Origin: Mesorhizobium sp. M1B.F.Ca.ET.045.04.1.1
Lineage (GTDB): Bacteria > Pseudomonadota > Alphaproteobacteria > Rhizobiales > Rhizobiaceae
Direction: 5' to 3'
Assembly: GCF_003952465.1 (NCBI RefSeq)
Contig: NZ_CP034448.1
Location: 3,635,001 to 3,699,000 of the forward strand
DNA: 64,000 nt
This document shows positions 50,689-59,363 of this stretch, one piece after another. The stretch's first letter is position 1. Every line of letters starts with the position of its first letter. The translations under genes and the position numbers were made by a program. The notes under the pieces are model-generated. The model ran no database searches and was not told the DNA's origin. It saw only the letters and a list, made by a program, of their open reading frames with translations.

Positions 50689-51738
50689 TCAGTTGAGCGC
50701 CGCCACGACGGCGGCGGTGACGGCGTCCGTGCTGTCCTTGCCGGCGATGGTTCTAATGCCCCGAGCGGTCGTCGCTTCGAGCGCCTTCGTGACACGGCCG
50801 GCTGCGTCCTTTTCGCCCAGATGGTCGAGCATCATCGCGCCGGACCAGATGGCGGCGATCGGATTGGCGATGCCGAGATGGGCGATGTCGGGCGCGGAGC
50901 CGTGCACGGGCTCGAACATGGACGGCGCCGAGCGGTCCGGATTGATGTTGGCGGAAGCGGCGTAGCCGAGCCCGCCCTGGATCGCCGCGCCGATGTCCGT
51001 CAGGATGTCGCCGAAGAGGTTGGAGGCGACGACCACGTCGAGGCTCTCCGGCGCCATGATCATGCGCGCGGCGAGCGCGTCGACGTGATAGCTGGTCACC
51101 GCGACATCCGGATAGTCTGCCGCCAGCTTGTGCGTGATCTCGTCCCAGAAGACCATCGAATGTTTCTGCGCGTTGGACTTGGTGACGGAGGCAAGCCTGC
51201 CCCGGCGTGCCCGCGCCTGCTCGAAGCCGAAGCGCAGGATGCGCTCGACGCCGGCGCGGGTGAAGATCGAGGTCTCCACCGCCACCTCGTCCAGCGTGCC
51301 TTGATGCACGCGCCCGCCGGCACCCGAATATTCGCCTTCGGTGTTCTCGCGGATACACAGGATGTCGAAGCTTTCGGTCCGCAGCGGGCCCCTCACGCCC
51401 GGCAGCAGACGGTGCGGCCGGATGTTGGCGTATTGCACGAACGCCTTGCGGATCGGCAGCAGGAGGCCGTGGAGAGAAACGGAATCGGGCACCTCCGCCG
51501 GCCAGCCGACGGCGCCGAGAAGGATGGCGTCGAAGCCGCGCAAGGTCTCGATGCCATCCTCGGGCATCATGCGGCCGGTTTCCTTGAAGAAGCGGCAGGA
51601 CCAGGGAAACTCAGTTCCGGTTACGGCAAAGCCTGAATGCCGGGCCGCCATTTCCAGCACCGTCCAGGCAGCGGCGGTCACATCACGGCCGATGCCGTCA
51701 CCGGGGATCAGGGCGATCGAGTAGGACTTCATCGGCAT
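50689..51738 (-). CDS. Tartrate dehydrogenase / D-malate-dehydrogenase-type decarboxylase
   Basis: A 349-residue member of the isocitrate/isopropylmalate dehydrogenase family. It has GDGIGRDVTAAAWTVLE at the start, YANIRPHRLLPGVRGPL (substrate Arg residues), ENTEGEYSGAGGR, the Lys in SVTKSNAQKHSM, and the metal-binding Asp region VASNLFGDILTDIGAA. NAD-binding sequence ANINPDRSAPSMFEPVHGSAPD is intact. It oxidises tartrate, D-malate or related 2-hydroxy-diacids. The relic at 21327-22398 is a diverged homologue. It is embedded between two aldehyde dehydrogenase genes. Confidence 0.88.
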   Translation of the reverse strand: MPMKSYSIALIPGDGIGRDVTAAAWTVLEMAARHSGFAVTGTEFPWSCRFFKETGRMMPEDGIETLRGFDAILLGAVGWPAEVPDSVSLHGLLLPIRKAFVQYANIRPHRLLPGVRGPLRTESFDILCIRENTEGEYSGAGGRVHQGTLDEVAVETSIFTRAGVERILRFGFEQARARRGRLASVTKSNAQKHSMVFWDEITHKLAADYPDVAVTSYHVDALAARMIMAPESLDVVVASNLFGDILTDIGAAIQGGLGYAASANINPDRSAPSMFEPVHGSAPDIAHLGIANPIAAIWSGAMMLDHLGEKDAAGRVTKALEATTARGIRTIAGKDSTDAVTAAVVAALN

Positions 51739-51742
51739 CTCT

Positions 51743-53206
51743 CTAGAGGCTGATCAGGACGCTCTTGGTCCTGCGGTTGGCGAGATAGGCCTCGCGCCCC
51801 AGATCCTTGCCGATGCCGGAGCGCTTGTAGCCGCCGGTCGGCAGGATGTGGTCGCGCGAGCGGCTGTAGCGGTTGACCCAGACCGTACCCACTTCGAGCT
51901 TGCGCGCGAGGCGGATGGTGCGGGACAGGTCGGCGGTGAAGAGGCCGGAGGCCAGCCCATAGGTCGGGTGGCTGGACAGCGCCAGGGCCTCCTCCTCGGC
52001 CTCGAAGGTCTGAACCGTCAGAACCGGGCCGAAGATCTCCTCGACGATCGCCGGATTGGCCTGATCGACATTGGCAATCAGCGTCGGCTCATAAAAATAG
52101 CCGGGAGCATCCATTGCGCCGCCACCCGTCAGGCATTCGCCGCCGGCCTCGACCGCGGCCCGCACGATGCCGTCGACACGTGCACGCTGCCGTTCCGAGA
52201 TGATCGGCGAATACTGCGTCGCCTCGTCCCAGGTCGGGCCGGGACGCGCCGCCTTCATCTTCTCCAGTATGGCGGCCGTCAGGCTGTCGGCGACGCTCTT
52301 CTCGACGATCAGGCGCGTGCCGGCCACGCAGGCCTGGCCGGCGTTGAAGGTGACGCTGCCGGCGATTGCCGTCGCCGCCTTGTCAAGATCGGCATCGGCA
52401 AACACGATCTGCGGGCTCTTGCCGCCGAGTTCCAGCGTCATCGGCTTGACGCCGGTGCGGGCGACGTTCTCCATGATGGCCGAGCCGGCGCGGGTCGAGC
52501 CGGTGAAGCTGACCTTGGCGATCTCGGGATGGCCGGTCAGCGCCGTGCCGGTCGTCGGACCGTCGCCGAGAACCACGTTGATTAGTCCTGCCGGCAGACC
52601 CGCTCTGACGGCAAGCTGCGCCATGTAGACCGCCGAGAAAGGCGTCATCTCGGACGGCTTCAGCACGACCGCGTTGCCAGCAGCCAGCGCCGGGCCGAGC
52701 TTCCAGCCGGCCATCGAGATCGGAAAATTCCAGGGCGTGATCGCGCCGACCACGCCATAGGGCTCGCTCATGATCATGCCGAGACTGGCGTCGTCAGTTG
52801 GCACGAGGTCGCTGCCTTCCTTGTCGGCGAATTCGGCGAAGAAGCGGATCTGCTCGGCGGTGACGGCGATGTCGCCGGTGACGAGTTGGCCGACGGGCCG
52901 GGTCGAGCTCAACGCCTCGACCTTGGCGAGCGTTTCGGCTTCCGCTTCGATCAGGTCGGCCCAGGCCTGGAGTGCCCTGGTGCGCTCGCGCGGCCGGACG
53001 CCGCCCCAATTGCTCGCCTTCAGCCCCGCCTTGGCGCTTTCCACCGCACGGTCGACCATGTCCGCGCTGGCCACGGGGCAGGCGGTGTATGGCTTGCCGT
53101 CCGACGGGCGGCGCATCTCGATGCGGCCCTCGGCCGAAATCAGCTCCCCGCCAACGAAATGGCCGACGGGGAGGGGAATTTTGTCGGGATCGAAGCTCAG
53201 GCTCAT
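51743..53206 (-). CDS. NAD-dependent aldehyde dehydrogenase
   Basis: A 487-residue enzyme with TPWNFPISMAGWKLG (near 155), the catalytic Glu in LELGGKSPQIVFAD (near 255) and the Cys in NAGQACVAGTRLIV (near 290). NRYSRSRDHILPTGGYKRSGIGKDLG near the end is typical of gamma-aminobutyraldehyde or betaine-aldehyde-like enzymes. The substrate is unproven; an amino-aldehyde from the PuuB-like oxidase is the natural candidate. The TDH gene follows after 4 bp; a 155-bp gap separates it from the cupin gene upstream. Confidence 0.9.
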   Translation of the reverse strand: MSLSFDPDKIPLPVGHFVGGELISAEGRIEMRRPSDGKPYTACPVASADMVDRAVESAKAGLKASNWGGVRPRERTRALQAWADLIEAEAETLAKVEALSSTRPVGQLVTGDIAVTAEQIRFFAEFADKEGSDLVPTDDASLGMIMSEPYGVVGAITPWNFPISMAGWKLGPALAAGNAVVLKPSEMTPFSAVYMAQLAVRAGLPAGLINVVLGDGPTTGTALTGHPEIAKVSFTGSTRAGSAIMENVARTGVKPMTLELGGKSPQIVFADADLDKAATAIAGSVTFNAGQACVAGTRLIVEKSVADSLTAAILEKMKAARPGPTWDEATQYSPIISERQRARVDGIVRAAVEAGGECLTGGGAMDAPGYFYEPTLIANVDQANPAIVEEIFGPVLTVQTFEAEEEALALSSHPTYGLASGLFTADLSRTIRLARKLEVGTVWVNRYSRSRDHILPTGGYKRSGIGKDLGREAYLANRRTKSVLISL

Positions 53207-53361
53207 TCGAAGCTCAACGTCATGGGGCGATCACTTTCGAGCATTTGCCCGAGCCTAGCGCGTGCTGGCACGCAGCATGCGCTGTTCGCCGATCCGCAGC
53301 CGACGAAAGTTGCGTGCCAAGCGCGGGGGACGGCAAAATCTTCCGCGCAGATCAGCGCCTG

Positions 53362-53715
53362 TCAGCCGACCGTCACGTAGATCTTGCGCACCGTTTCGAT
53401 GGTCTTCCAGACTCCGGTGAAGCCAGGCTTCATGACGAAACTGTCACCGGCGCGGTAGGTCACCGCCTCGCCGGCGTCGGGCGTGATCTCGACCACGCCG
53501 GAGAGGATATGGCAGAACTCGAAGGTGTCGCCCTTGATCGAGCGCGTCTCGCCCGGCGTCGCCTCCCAGACGCCGGTATGGACGAGGTCGTCCTTGGCGA
53601 CATCCTGTGCCCAGGTCTTGAAGGCGGGATTGCCGGCAATCAGCCGTTCGGGCAGCGCCTTGGATTCGCGCGGCGAAAAGATTGGGTCTGTATCGACGGT
53701 CTTGAGCAGGGACAA
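53362..53715 (-). CDS. Small cupin-domain protein (DUF861/Cupin_3-like)
   Basis: A 117-residue cupin of exactly the same length as the one at 33900-34253. It shares stretches such as TPGETRSIKGDTFEFCHILSG and GDSFVMKPGFTGVWKTIE. As there, the metal-binding His set is incomplete. The recurrence of this cupin beside PuuB-like oxidases and importers in two separate clusters suggests a shared chemical step or a sensory role. Function unknown. Confidence 0.82.
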   Translation of the reverse strand: MSLLKTVDTDPIFSPRESKALPERLIAGNPAFKTWAQDVAKDDLVHTGVWEATPGETRSIKGDTFEFCHILSGVVEITPDAGEAVTYRAGDSFVMKPGFTGVWKTIETVRKIYVTVG

Positions 53716-53737
53716 AGGATGGCCTTTCCGTTGGATT

Positions 53738-54661
53738 TCAATAGCCGCGCGACCGGTCGACGAGCCCGATCGGATCGAGCCCGGCGCGGTGACGCTTCAC
53801 GTTGTCGATGACGGCCCGCGCCGCGGTCGCCGGTTGGGTGACGCTGGCGACATGCGGGGTCAGGATGATCTTCGGATGCGACCAGAACGAATGGCCCTTG
53901 GGCAGCGGTTCGGGATCGGTCACGTCGATCATCGCCGCCGACAGATGGCCGCTGTCGAGGGCGGTGATAAGCGCTTCATGGTCGAGTTGCGGCCCCCGGC
54001 CGGTGTGAACGAGCGCCGCGCCCTTGGGCAGTTTCGCAAACAAGCCGGCACCGAGAAAACCGCGCGTGTCCTCGGTTAGCGGCAGCAGGCAGACCAGTAT
54101 GTCGCTGGTCGCGAGCATCTCATCCAGCCCGAGTTCGCCATGATGGCAGATCACGCCTTCGATCCGCCGCGGCGAGCGGCTCCAGCCGGCAAGCGGAAAC
54201 CCGAAGGGCTTCAGCCGGTCGAGGACGGCGTGGCCGAGCTGCCCGAGGCCGAGCACGCCGATCCTCCGCGAGGCGGCCTGGAGCTGAGGGATATCGCGCC
54301 ATTCGCCGGCGCGCTGCTGCGCCAGATAGTCCGGCAGGTTGCGGTGCAGGGCAAGCACGGCCAGCGCCACATATTCCTGCATCATACGCACGATGCCGTC
54401 CTCGATCATGCGCACGATCTTCACGTGCGCAGGCACCGCGTCGAAGCGGAACTGGTCGACGCCGGCGCCGATGGAAAACAGGATTTCGAGGTTCCTGTAG
54501 CGGGCGAGATTTTCCGGCACGGTCCAGGTGATCAGATAGCGCACGGCGTCGGGATCGACCGTCGCGGCGTCCATGGCGAAGGGGAGGTCGGGCAACTCTT
54601 TGGCAAAGGCTTCTGCGAAGACAGCCCCGCGGCGCGCATCGGAGTTGAACAGGAATGTCAT
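53738..54661 (-). CDS. D-2-hydroxyacid dehydrogenase (GhrA-like glyoxylate/hydroxypyruvate reductase family)
   Basis: A 307-residue NAD(P)-dependent enzyme. The dinucleotide fold is IGVLGLGQLGHAVLDRLKPFG (near 135-155). Catalytic residues are the Arg of HTGRGPQLD (near 230), the Glu of DPEPLPKGHSFW and the His of ILTPHVASVT (near 280). Relatives reduce glyoxylate, hydroxypyruvate and other 2-oxoacids. It could act on the keto or hydroxy acid produced by the tartrate dehydrogenase or oxidase steps. It has 22 bp to the cupin and 10 bp to the deacylase gene. Confidence 0.9.
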   Translation of the reverse strand: MTFLFNSDARRGAVFAEAFAKELPDLPFAMDAATVDPDAVRYLITWTVPENLARYRNLEILFSIGAGVDQFRFDAVPAHVKIVRMIEDGIVRMMQEYVALAVLALHRNLPDYLAQQRAGEWRDIPQLQAASRRIGVLGLGQLGHAVLDRLKPFGFPLAGWSRSPRRIEGVICHHGELGLDEMLATSDILVCLLPLTEDTRGFLGAGLFAKLPKGAALVHTGRGPQLDHEALITALDSGHLSAAMIDVTDPEPLPKGHSFWSHPKIILTPHVASVTQPATAARAVIDNVKRHRAGLDPIGLVDRSRGY

Positions 54662-54671
54662 TCCGGTGCCC

Positions 54672-55796
54672 TCAGACCGCGCAGCCCGCGCCCAGCGCCT
54701 CGATCATCCGCTGGCAGGCGGCGAGTTCGCTGGCAAGGATATATTCGTCCGGCTTGTGGGCGCGGCCGATATCGCCGGGGCCGCAGATGATCGCGTCGAA
54801 GCCGGCGGCCTGGTAAAGCCCGGCCTCCGTGCCGTAGCTGACGGCGGCAAGCGGCTCTTCGCCGGTAAGCCCATGCAGCAATGCCGCCAGTGCAGCGTCT
54901 TGCGGCAGCGACAGCGCCGGATAGGCGCTGATCGGCGTCCACTCGATCTGAAAGCCTTCGGATGCGCAGGCCTCGGCCCTTGCCTTGACGGGTGCGAGCA
55001 AGCCGGCCGGATCGACGCCGGGTATGGCGCGCGCCTCCAGGTCCAGCGTGCAGGTGTCGGGGATGATGTTGACCGACTGTCCACCCGCGATCACGCCCGC
55101 CTGCAGCGAGGAATAGGCGGGCTCGAAGGCAGGGTCGAACGGACCGTGCGTCAACCGCCCGGCTTCGCTCACGGTCGCGCTCAGCACCTCGGCCATGGCG
55201 TGGATGGCATTGAGGCCGAGATCGGGCCGCGAGGAATGACCGGTGCGGCCCCGCATCGTCACGCGGGCGGCCGCCTTGCCCTTGTGGCCGCGCACGGCGC
55301 GCATGCCGCTTGGCTCGCCGACGATGACGCCGAGCGGCTTGGCGCAAAGTTCTGGCAGGCGGGCGATCAGATGCGGCACGCCGCGGCATCCCACTTCCTC
55401 GTCATAGGAGAAGGCAAGGTGAATCGGTCTGGCCAGGCGCATGCCCGCCACGTGCGGCACGGCCGCAAGCGCGGCAGCAAGGAACCCCTTCATGTCCGTA
55501 GTGCCGCGCCCGTAGAGCCGCTCGCCGTCGCGGCGCAGCGCGAAGGGAGAAGAGCTCCATTGCGGCTCGCCGGCGGGGACGACGTCCATGTGGCCGGACA
55601 GGACGTAGCCCGGGACATCGGCTGGACCGATCGTCGCGAAAAGATTGGAACGGTCGCCTTCCGGCCCCGGAAGCAGGGTGACCTTTGCTCCTTGTTCGGC
55701 GAGATTGGCCTCGATCCAGCCGGCAATGTCGCCGTTCGGCTTGCCGGCGACCGATGGAAAGGCGACGAGACGGTCGAGGATGTCTAGGACGTCCAT
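54672..55796 (-). CDS. M20-family metallo-deacylase (ArgE/acetylornithine-deacetylase-like)
   Basis: A 374-residue protein from the ATG at 55796 (MDVLDILDRLVAFPSVAGKP); the frame extends a further ~70 codons that look non-coding. Metal ligands are visible in VLSGHMDVVPAG (His near 78), RGTTDMKGF (Asp near 107), DEEVGCRG (Glu pair near 140) and a late His. This family removes acetyl or succinyl groups from amino acids in the cytoplasm. First gene of the six-gene operon. With two acetyltransferases in the island, cleavage of an N-acetylated intermediate is a plausible role. An anabolic ArgE is less likely because no arginine genes are nearby. Confidence 0.87.
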   Translation of the reverse strand: MDVLDILDRLVAFPSVAGKPNGDIAGWIEANLAEQGAKVTLLPGPEGDRSNLFATIGPADVPGYVLSGHMDVVPAGEPQWSSSPFALRRDGERLYGRGTTDMKGFLAAALAAVPHVAGMRLARPIHLAFSYDEEVGCRGVPHLIARLPELCAKPLGVIVGEPSGMRAVRGHKGKAAARVTMRGRTGHSSRPDLGLNAIHAMAEVLSATVSEAGRLTHGPFDPAFEPAYSSLQAGVIAGGQSVNIIPDTCTLDLEARAIPGVDPAGLLAPVKARAEACASEGFQIEWTPISAYPALSLPQDAALAALLHGLTGEEPLAAVSYGTEAGLYQAAGFDAIICGPGDIGRAHKPDEYILASELAACQRMIEALGAGCAV

Positions 55797-56032
55797 TCCT
55801 GTCCTCAAAAAGCATTTTGGGTTCGCCGGGATTGGTGCCGTCGACCGCATGCTGCAGCAATTCGGCAGAGGATGTGGGCTTTCTTTCGCGATTGCGTGCC
55901 GAAAGCGGAAGTGTTTCAGTTGAATCTTGCGTTGGAGCGGGGCTTTCGAGCAAATCGTATCGGTCTGGTTGTTTAGCGTTGGCAGGGCGGGAGCGGCCAT
56001 TGCGTGCACCCGTCAGGCAATCTTTCAGAGGC

Positions 56033-56935
56033 ATGAAATTGAAGCCGTCCGGAAGCTTGAAAATCGATACCTTCTCGATGCGCATCGGCGACGTCGATGG
56101 CATCGATCTCGACCGGTTGCACGCGCACTCCTTGTCCGTGGGATGGCCGCATCGAGCCGAAGACTGGCAGTTCCTGCGCGAATGCGGGCACGGGTTCGTG
56201 GCGCTCGATGATATCGGCCGCGTTCTCGGCTCGGCCATGTGGTTCCCACATGGCGCCGATTTCGCGACGGTCGGAATGGTCATCACCTCGCCGAGACTGC
56301 AGACGCTGGGGGCAGGGCAGTGGCTGATGAAGCGGGTCTTCGATAAGGTCGCCGGGCGTAACCTGCGTCTCAACGCAACCCGGGCGGCAAGGCGGCTTTA
56401 TCTTTCGCTGGATTTCCAGCCGGAGAGGACCGTCTACCAATGCCAGGGAGTTGTCCATGCGATCGGATCGGCCGGCATGGGCAAGGCGCATGGCGAGGTG
56501 CGGCAATTGCGTGCGGAGCACCTGCAAGCGATCATCCCACTCGACGCCGCCGGTTTCGGGGTGCGTAGGGAAGCACTCGTCCAAAAGCTGCTCGATCAAT
56601 CCGTCGGCTACGGGCTCTTCGACGATGGCCGGCTCAAGGCCTTTGCCCTGTGCCGGCCGTTCGGCCGCGGCCACGTCATCGGCCCGGTGGTGGCGCAGCG
56701 GGATGCCGATGCCATCGCGGTGGTCCGGCCGCACGTGGCCGATCATTCGGGTGGCTTCCTGCGGGTCGATACCCACATGGAGAGCGGCGAGTTCGCCGCA
56801 TTTTTGTCGCACAGCGGAATGCCTGTCTTCGACACGGTGCTGACTATGTCCATGGGCAAGCGCCTCGCCGATTATTCCGTCGGCGGCGCAACCGCACCGA
56901 TGACCTATGCCCTTGCCAGTCAAACTCTCGGGTAG
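56033..56935 (+). CDS. GNAT N-acetyltransferase with tandem domain (Acetyltransf_18-type C-terminus)
   Basis: A 300-residue protein from the ATG at 56033 behind AGAGG; the upstream frame to 55685 overlaps the ArgE-like gene and is not coding-like. The N-terminal GNAT domain has SVGWPHRAEDWQFLREC and the acetyl-CoA region QTLGAGQWLMKRVFDK (near 88-103). The C-terminal half repeats a GNAT-like fold (RPFGRGHVIGPVVAQRDADAI). It is similar along its length to the 46080-46919 protein, including an ALASQTLG / ALANQALG end. The acceptor is unknown. It diverges from the ArgE-like deacylase, suggesting opposing acetylation and deacetylation activities. Confidence 0.85.
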   Translation: MKLKPSGSLKIDTFSMRIGDVDGIDLDRLHAHSLSVGWPHRAEDWQFLRECGHGFVALDDIGRVLGSAMWFPHGADFATVGMVITSPRLQTLGAGQWLMKRVFDKVAGRNLRLNATRAARRLYLSLDFQPERTVYQCQGVVHAIGSAGMGKAHGEVRQLRAEHLQAIIPLDAAGFGVRREALVQKLLDQSVGYGLFDDGRLKAFALCRPFGRGHVIGPVVAQRDADAIAVVRPHVADHSGGFLRVDTHMESGEFAAFLSHSGMPVFDTVLTMSMGKRLADYSVGGATAPMTYALASQTLG

Positions 56936-57086
56936 TTCAGTAAGGCGCGATCTGCGCGACGAACGCGAGCAGTCCGGTTCCTATCATGAAATTTGCACCC
57001 GACTGCCGATTGAATTCGTTTGCAGGATGTCCCCAATGGCGAGAAACTGCCGTTGAATTCCGAGCCTATCGCCGCGGGAGAAGGCA

Positions 57087-58622
57087 ATGGCCCAGGACCA
57101 AGGCAAGTCGACCGGACCGGATCTGATTCAGGGCATCGCGCTCGCGGACCTTCCTGACGGCGGCAAGCTGGCCGGCCGATGTGGCGACGACCAAGTGCTG
57201 CTGGTGCGCCGCGGAACCGACGTATTCGCGGTCAGTGCGACATGCACGCATTACGGCGGGCCGCTCGTCGACGGCCTTGTCGCGGATGATACCGTCCGCT
57301 GTCCCTGGCACCATGCCTGCTTCGATCTGCGGACGGGCGAAGCGTTACGCGCCCCTGCGCTCAATCCTCTTGCCTGCTGGGCGGTCGAACAGCGGGACGG
57401 CCGCATATTCGTCGGCGAGAAACTGAAACGGACGGCTCCGAAACCGCGCTCCGGGGGCTCCGGCCAGGTGCCTGAGAAAATCGTCATCATAGGCGGCGGC
57501 GCGGCGGGGTTCGCAGCGGCCGAAATGCTGCGCCGGGAGCAGTTCCAAGGCAGCATCGTAATGCTCAGCAACGACCAATCGCCGCCCGTCGATCGGCCAA
57601 ACCTCTCCAAGGACTACCTCGCCGGAAAAGCCCCTGAGGATTGGATCCCGCTCCGCGGCGAAAAATTCTATTCCAAGAACAACATCGACCTGCGGCTCAA
57701 CACGGAAGCCATGCATGTCGACGCCCGTGCGCGGCAGGTCATCCTCGCGGATGGGGGCAGGATTCCCTATGACAGGCTGCTGCTTGCGACCGGGGCGGAA
57801 CCCGTTCGCCTGGCCGTCCCCGGCGCCGGCCAGCCGCATGTCCGCACGTTGCGTTCGTTCGCGGACTGCACGGAGATCATCGCGCGAGCTGCCACCGCAC
57901 GTCGTGCGGTCGTGCTTGGCGCCAGTTTCATCGGGCTCGAGGTTGCCGCTTCTTTGCGTGCGCGCGCTATCGACGTCCATGTCGTGGCGCCTGAGAAGCG
58001 GCCCATGGAGCGTATCCTGGGTCCGCAGATGGGCGACTTCATCCGCGCCCTGCATGAACAGCAGGGTGTCGTGTTCCATCTCGAGCAAACCTTAAGCAGC
58101 ATCGACGGCGGGACGGTGAGACTGAGCGGCGGCAGTACTCTGGCGGCGGATCTCGTCGTCGCCGGCATTGGTGTGCGGCCGCGCACCGGGCTTGCCGAGA
58201 AGGCAGGGTTGGTCGTTGACCGCGGCGTCGCCGTTGACGCTTTCCTGGAAACGTGCGAGCCAGGGATTTTCGCTGCCGGCGACATCGCGCGGTGGCCCGA
58301 TCCCCACAGCGGCGAGAATATCCGGGTCGAACATTGGGTGGTTGCTGAGAGACAGGGTCAAACCGCGGCGCTCAATATGCTCGGATACCGCGAGAAGTAC
58401 GTTGCAGTCCCGTTCTTCTGGAGCCAGCATTACGACGTCCCGATCAACTATGTCGGTCATGCCGAACGATGGGAAGAGATCGTGGTCGAGGGCGACATCG
58501 CCGCCAGGGACTGCCTGCTGCGTTTCAAGAGGGGAGGGCGCACGTTGGCTGCCGCCTCGATCTTCCGGGATGTCGAGAGCCTGGAAGCCGAACTGGCCAT
58601 GGAGCGCGCAGTGCCTGTCTAA
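57087..58622 (+). CDS. Rieske-type ferredoxin reductase: N-terminal Rieske [2Fe-2S] domain fused to FAD-dependent pyridine-nucleotide reductase
   Basis: A 511-residue protein with a GGGAGAAGG ribosome site. Residues 1-110 form a Rieske domain with ligands C53-T-H55 and C72-P-W-H75. From about residue 130 the FAD fold IVIIGGGAAGFAAAEML begins. A second nucleotide fold (AVVLGASFIGLEVAASL near 275) binds NAD(P)H. IFAAGDIARWPDP binds FAD, and a reductase C-terminal domain closes the protein. The layout matches AIFM3-like and bacterial Rieske-FAD reductases that pass electrons from NAD(P)H to an oxygenase, cytochrome or unknown partner. No oxygenase gene is nearby, so the partner must be elsewhere. 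Confidence 0.92.
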   Translation: MAQDQGKSTGPDLIQGIALADLPDGGKLAGRCGDDQVLLVRRGTDVFAVSATCTHYGGPLVDGLVADDTVRCPWHHACFDLRTGEALRAPALNPLACWAVEQRDGRIFVGEKLKRTAPKPRSGGSGQVPEKIVIIGGGAAGFAAAEMLRREQFQGSIVMLSNDQSPPVDRPNLSKDYLAGKAPEDWIPLRGEKFYSKNNIDLRLNTEAMHVDARARQVILADGGRIPYDRLLLATGAEPVRLAVPGAGQPHVRTLRSFADCTEIIARAATARRAVVLGASFIGLEVAASLRARAIDVHVVAPEKRPMERILGPQMGDFIRALHEQQGVVFHLEQTLSSIDGGTVRLSGGSTLAADLVVAGIGVRPRTGLAEKAGLVVDRGVAVDAFLETCEPGIFAAGDIARWPDPHSGENIRVEHWVVAERQGQTAALNMLGYREKYVAVPFFWSQHYDVPINYVGHAERWEEIVVEGDIAARDCLLRFKRGGRTLAAASIFRDVESLEAELAMERAVPV

Positions 58623-58629
58623 GGCGCGC

Positions 58630-58662
58630 CGCGTCGAAACGGATTCAGGCGACGCGCTTTAA
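58630..58662 (+). terminator. Probable intrinsic terminator after the Rieske-FAD gene
   Basis: CGCGTCG (58630-58636) pairs with CGACGCG (58650-58656) over a 13-nt loop and is followed by CTTTAAATCTTTGTTTTG. It begins 8 bp after the stop codon. The loop is long and the T-run is interrupted, so strength is uncertain. Confidence 0.45.
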
Positions 58663-58674
58663 ATCTTTGTTTTG

Positions 58675-58719
58675 ATGCATGTCGTTCTCCCAAAACCGCT
58701 GCACACTGGCGACATGCAT
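58675..58719. repeat. Intergenic hairpin related to palindrome 1 of the 45.97-kb RIME-like element
   Basis: ATGCATGTCG (58675-58684) pairs perfectly with CGACATGCAT (58710-58719). The inner AAAACCGCTGCACACT resembles AAAACCGCCTCACACT on the minus strand at 45.98 kb, and both have CATG-containing outer arms. This is a second, diverged copy of the same repeat family. Confidence 0.65.
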
Positions 58720-59363
58720 TAATCGAGGCTTGCTGACCTCGGTTGAGCGCATCAACACCTGATCCACGGCATAGACAAGCTATCAGCCGAAAGGCGGTCG
58801 GTATGCCGGAGGTCCGATCGTAGCGAGCTATCCGCTCGCCGGTGCTCCCCGCCATTTTTGCCCGTCCGGGCAACGCCGCGTACGGCCAAAAAAGGAACCT
58901 CGACTGCAGGGGTTGGGTGGGGGCACTGACAGCCGAGGTCAATAAGTTTTCAAAAATTGTGGCTCCGTTTCCTCCAAATCGCAAGGTTCCGCACTCGGCC
59001 CGTGGCGATCTCGCGTTCGTCTTTTTGGTGTTTCTTTATGTATGCACAACTTCAGATTGTAATCCTTTCGGGCATATTAGCCACCTAAGATATAATTACC
59101 AAATTGTTAACCGGGATTAATGCGCGTTTTCCACAGCATCGTAGTATGCCTCTCAGGCTGAGTTACCTCAATGGAGCGGGGGTGCCATACGTCCGGACGT
59201 TGCGATGGCGTGTGCTCTACTCCCAGAATCCCCAGTCAACATTTAGGCAGCCTGCCACACGGGTAGACGAGCGTATCAGTTCATGCCTTCGACATGGCTT
59301 TGCGAGGGAGCAAATACAAAAAGGGAGAAAGCAAGGTCGGCGGCGGAGAGGAGTAAAAAGGCG
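58720..59363. other. Long intergenic region upstream of the LuxR-type regulator
   Basis: About 640 bp without a credible gene. The stretch 59030-59120 is clearly AT-richer than its surroundings (for example GATATAATTACCAAATT) and looks like a regulatory promoter region. A purine-rich GGAGAGGAG ribosome site precedes the regulator ATG at 59364. Open frames through the region have no protein-like composition. Confidence 0.5.

Noticed and set aside
54672..55796. Biosynthetic acetylornithine deacetylase for arginine synthesis
   Set aside because: It is first in a catabolic operon with aldehyde and hydroxyacid dehydrogenases, and no arginine genes are adjacent.
58842..59120. 92-codon open frame in the gap before the LuxR-type gene
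   Set aside because: No ribosome site, mixed composition crossing an AT-rich promoter-like stretch, and no protein-like motif.
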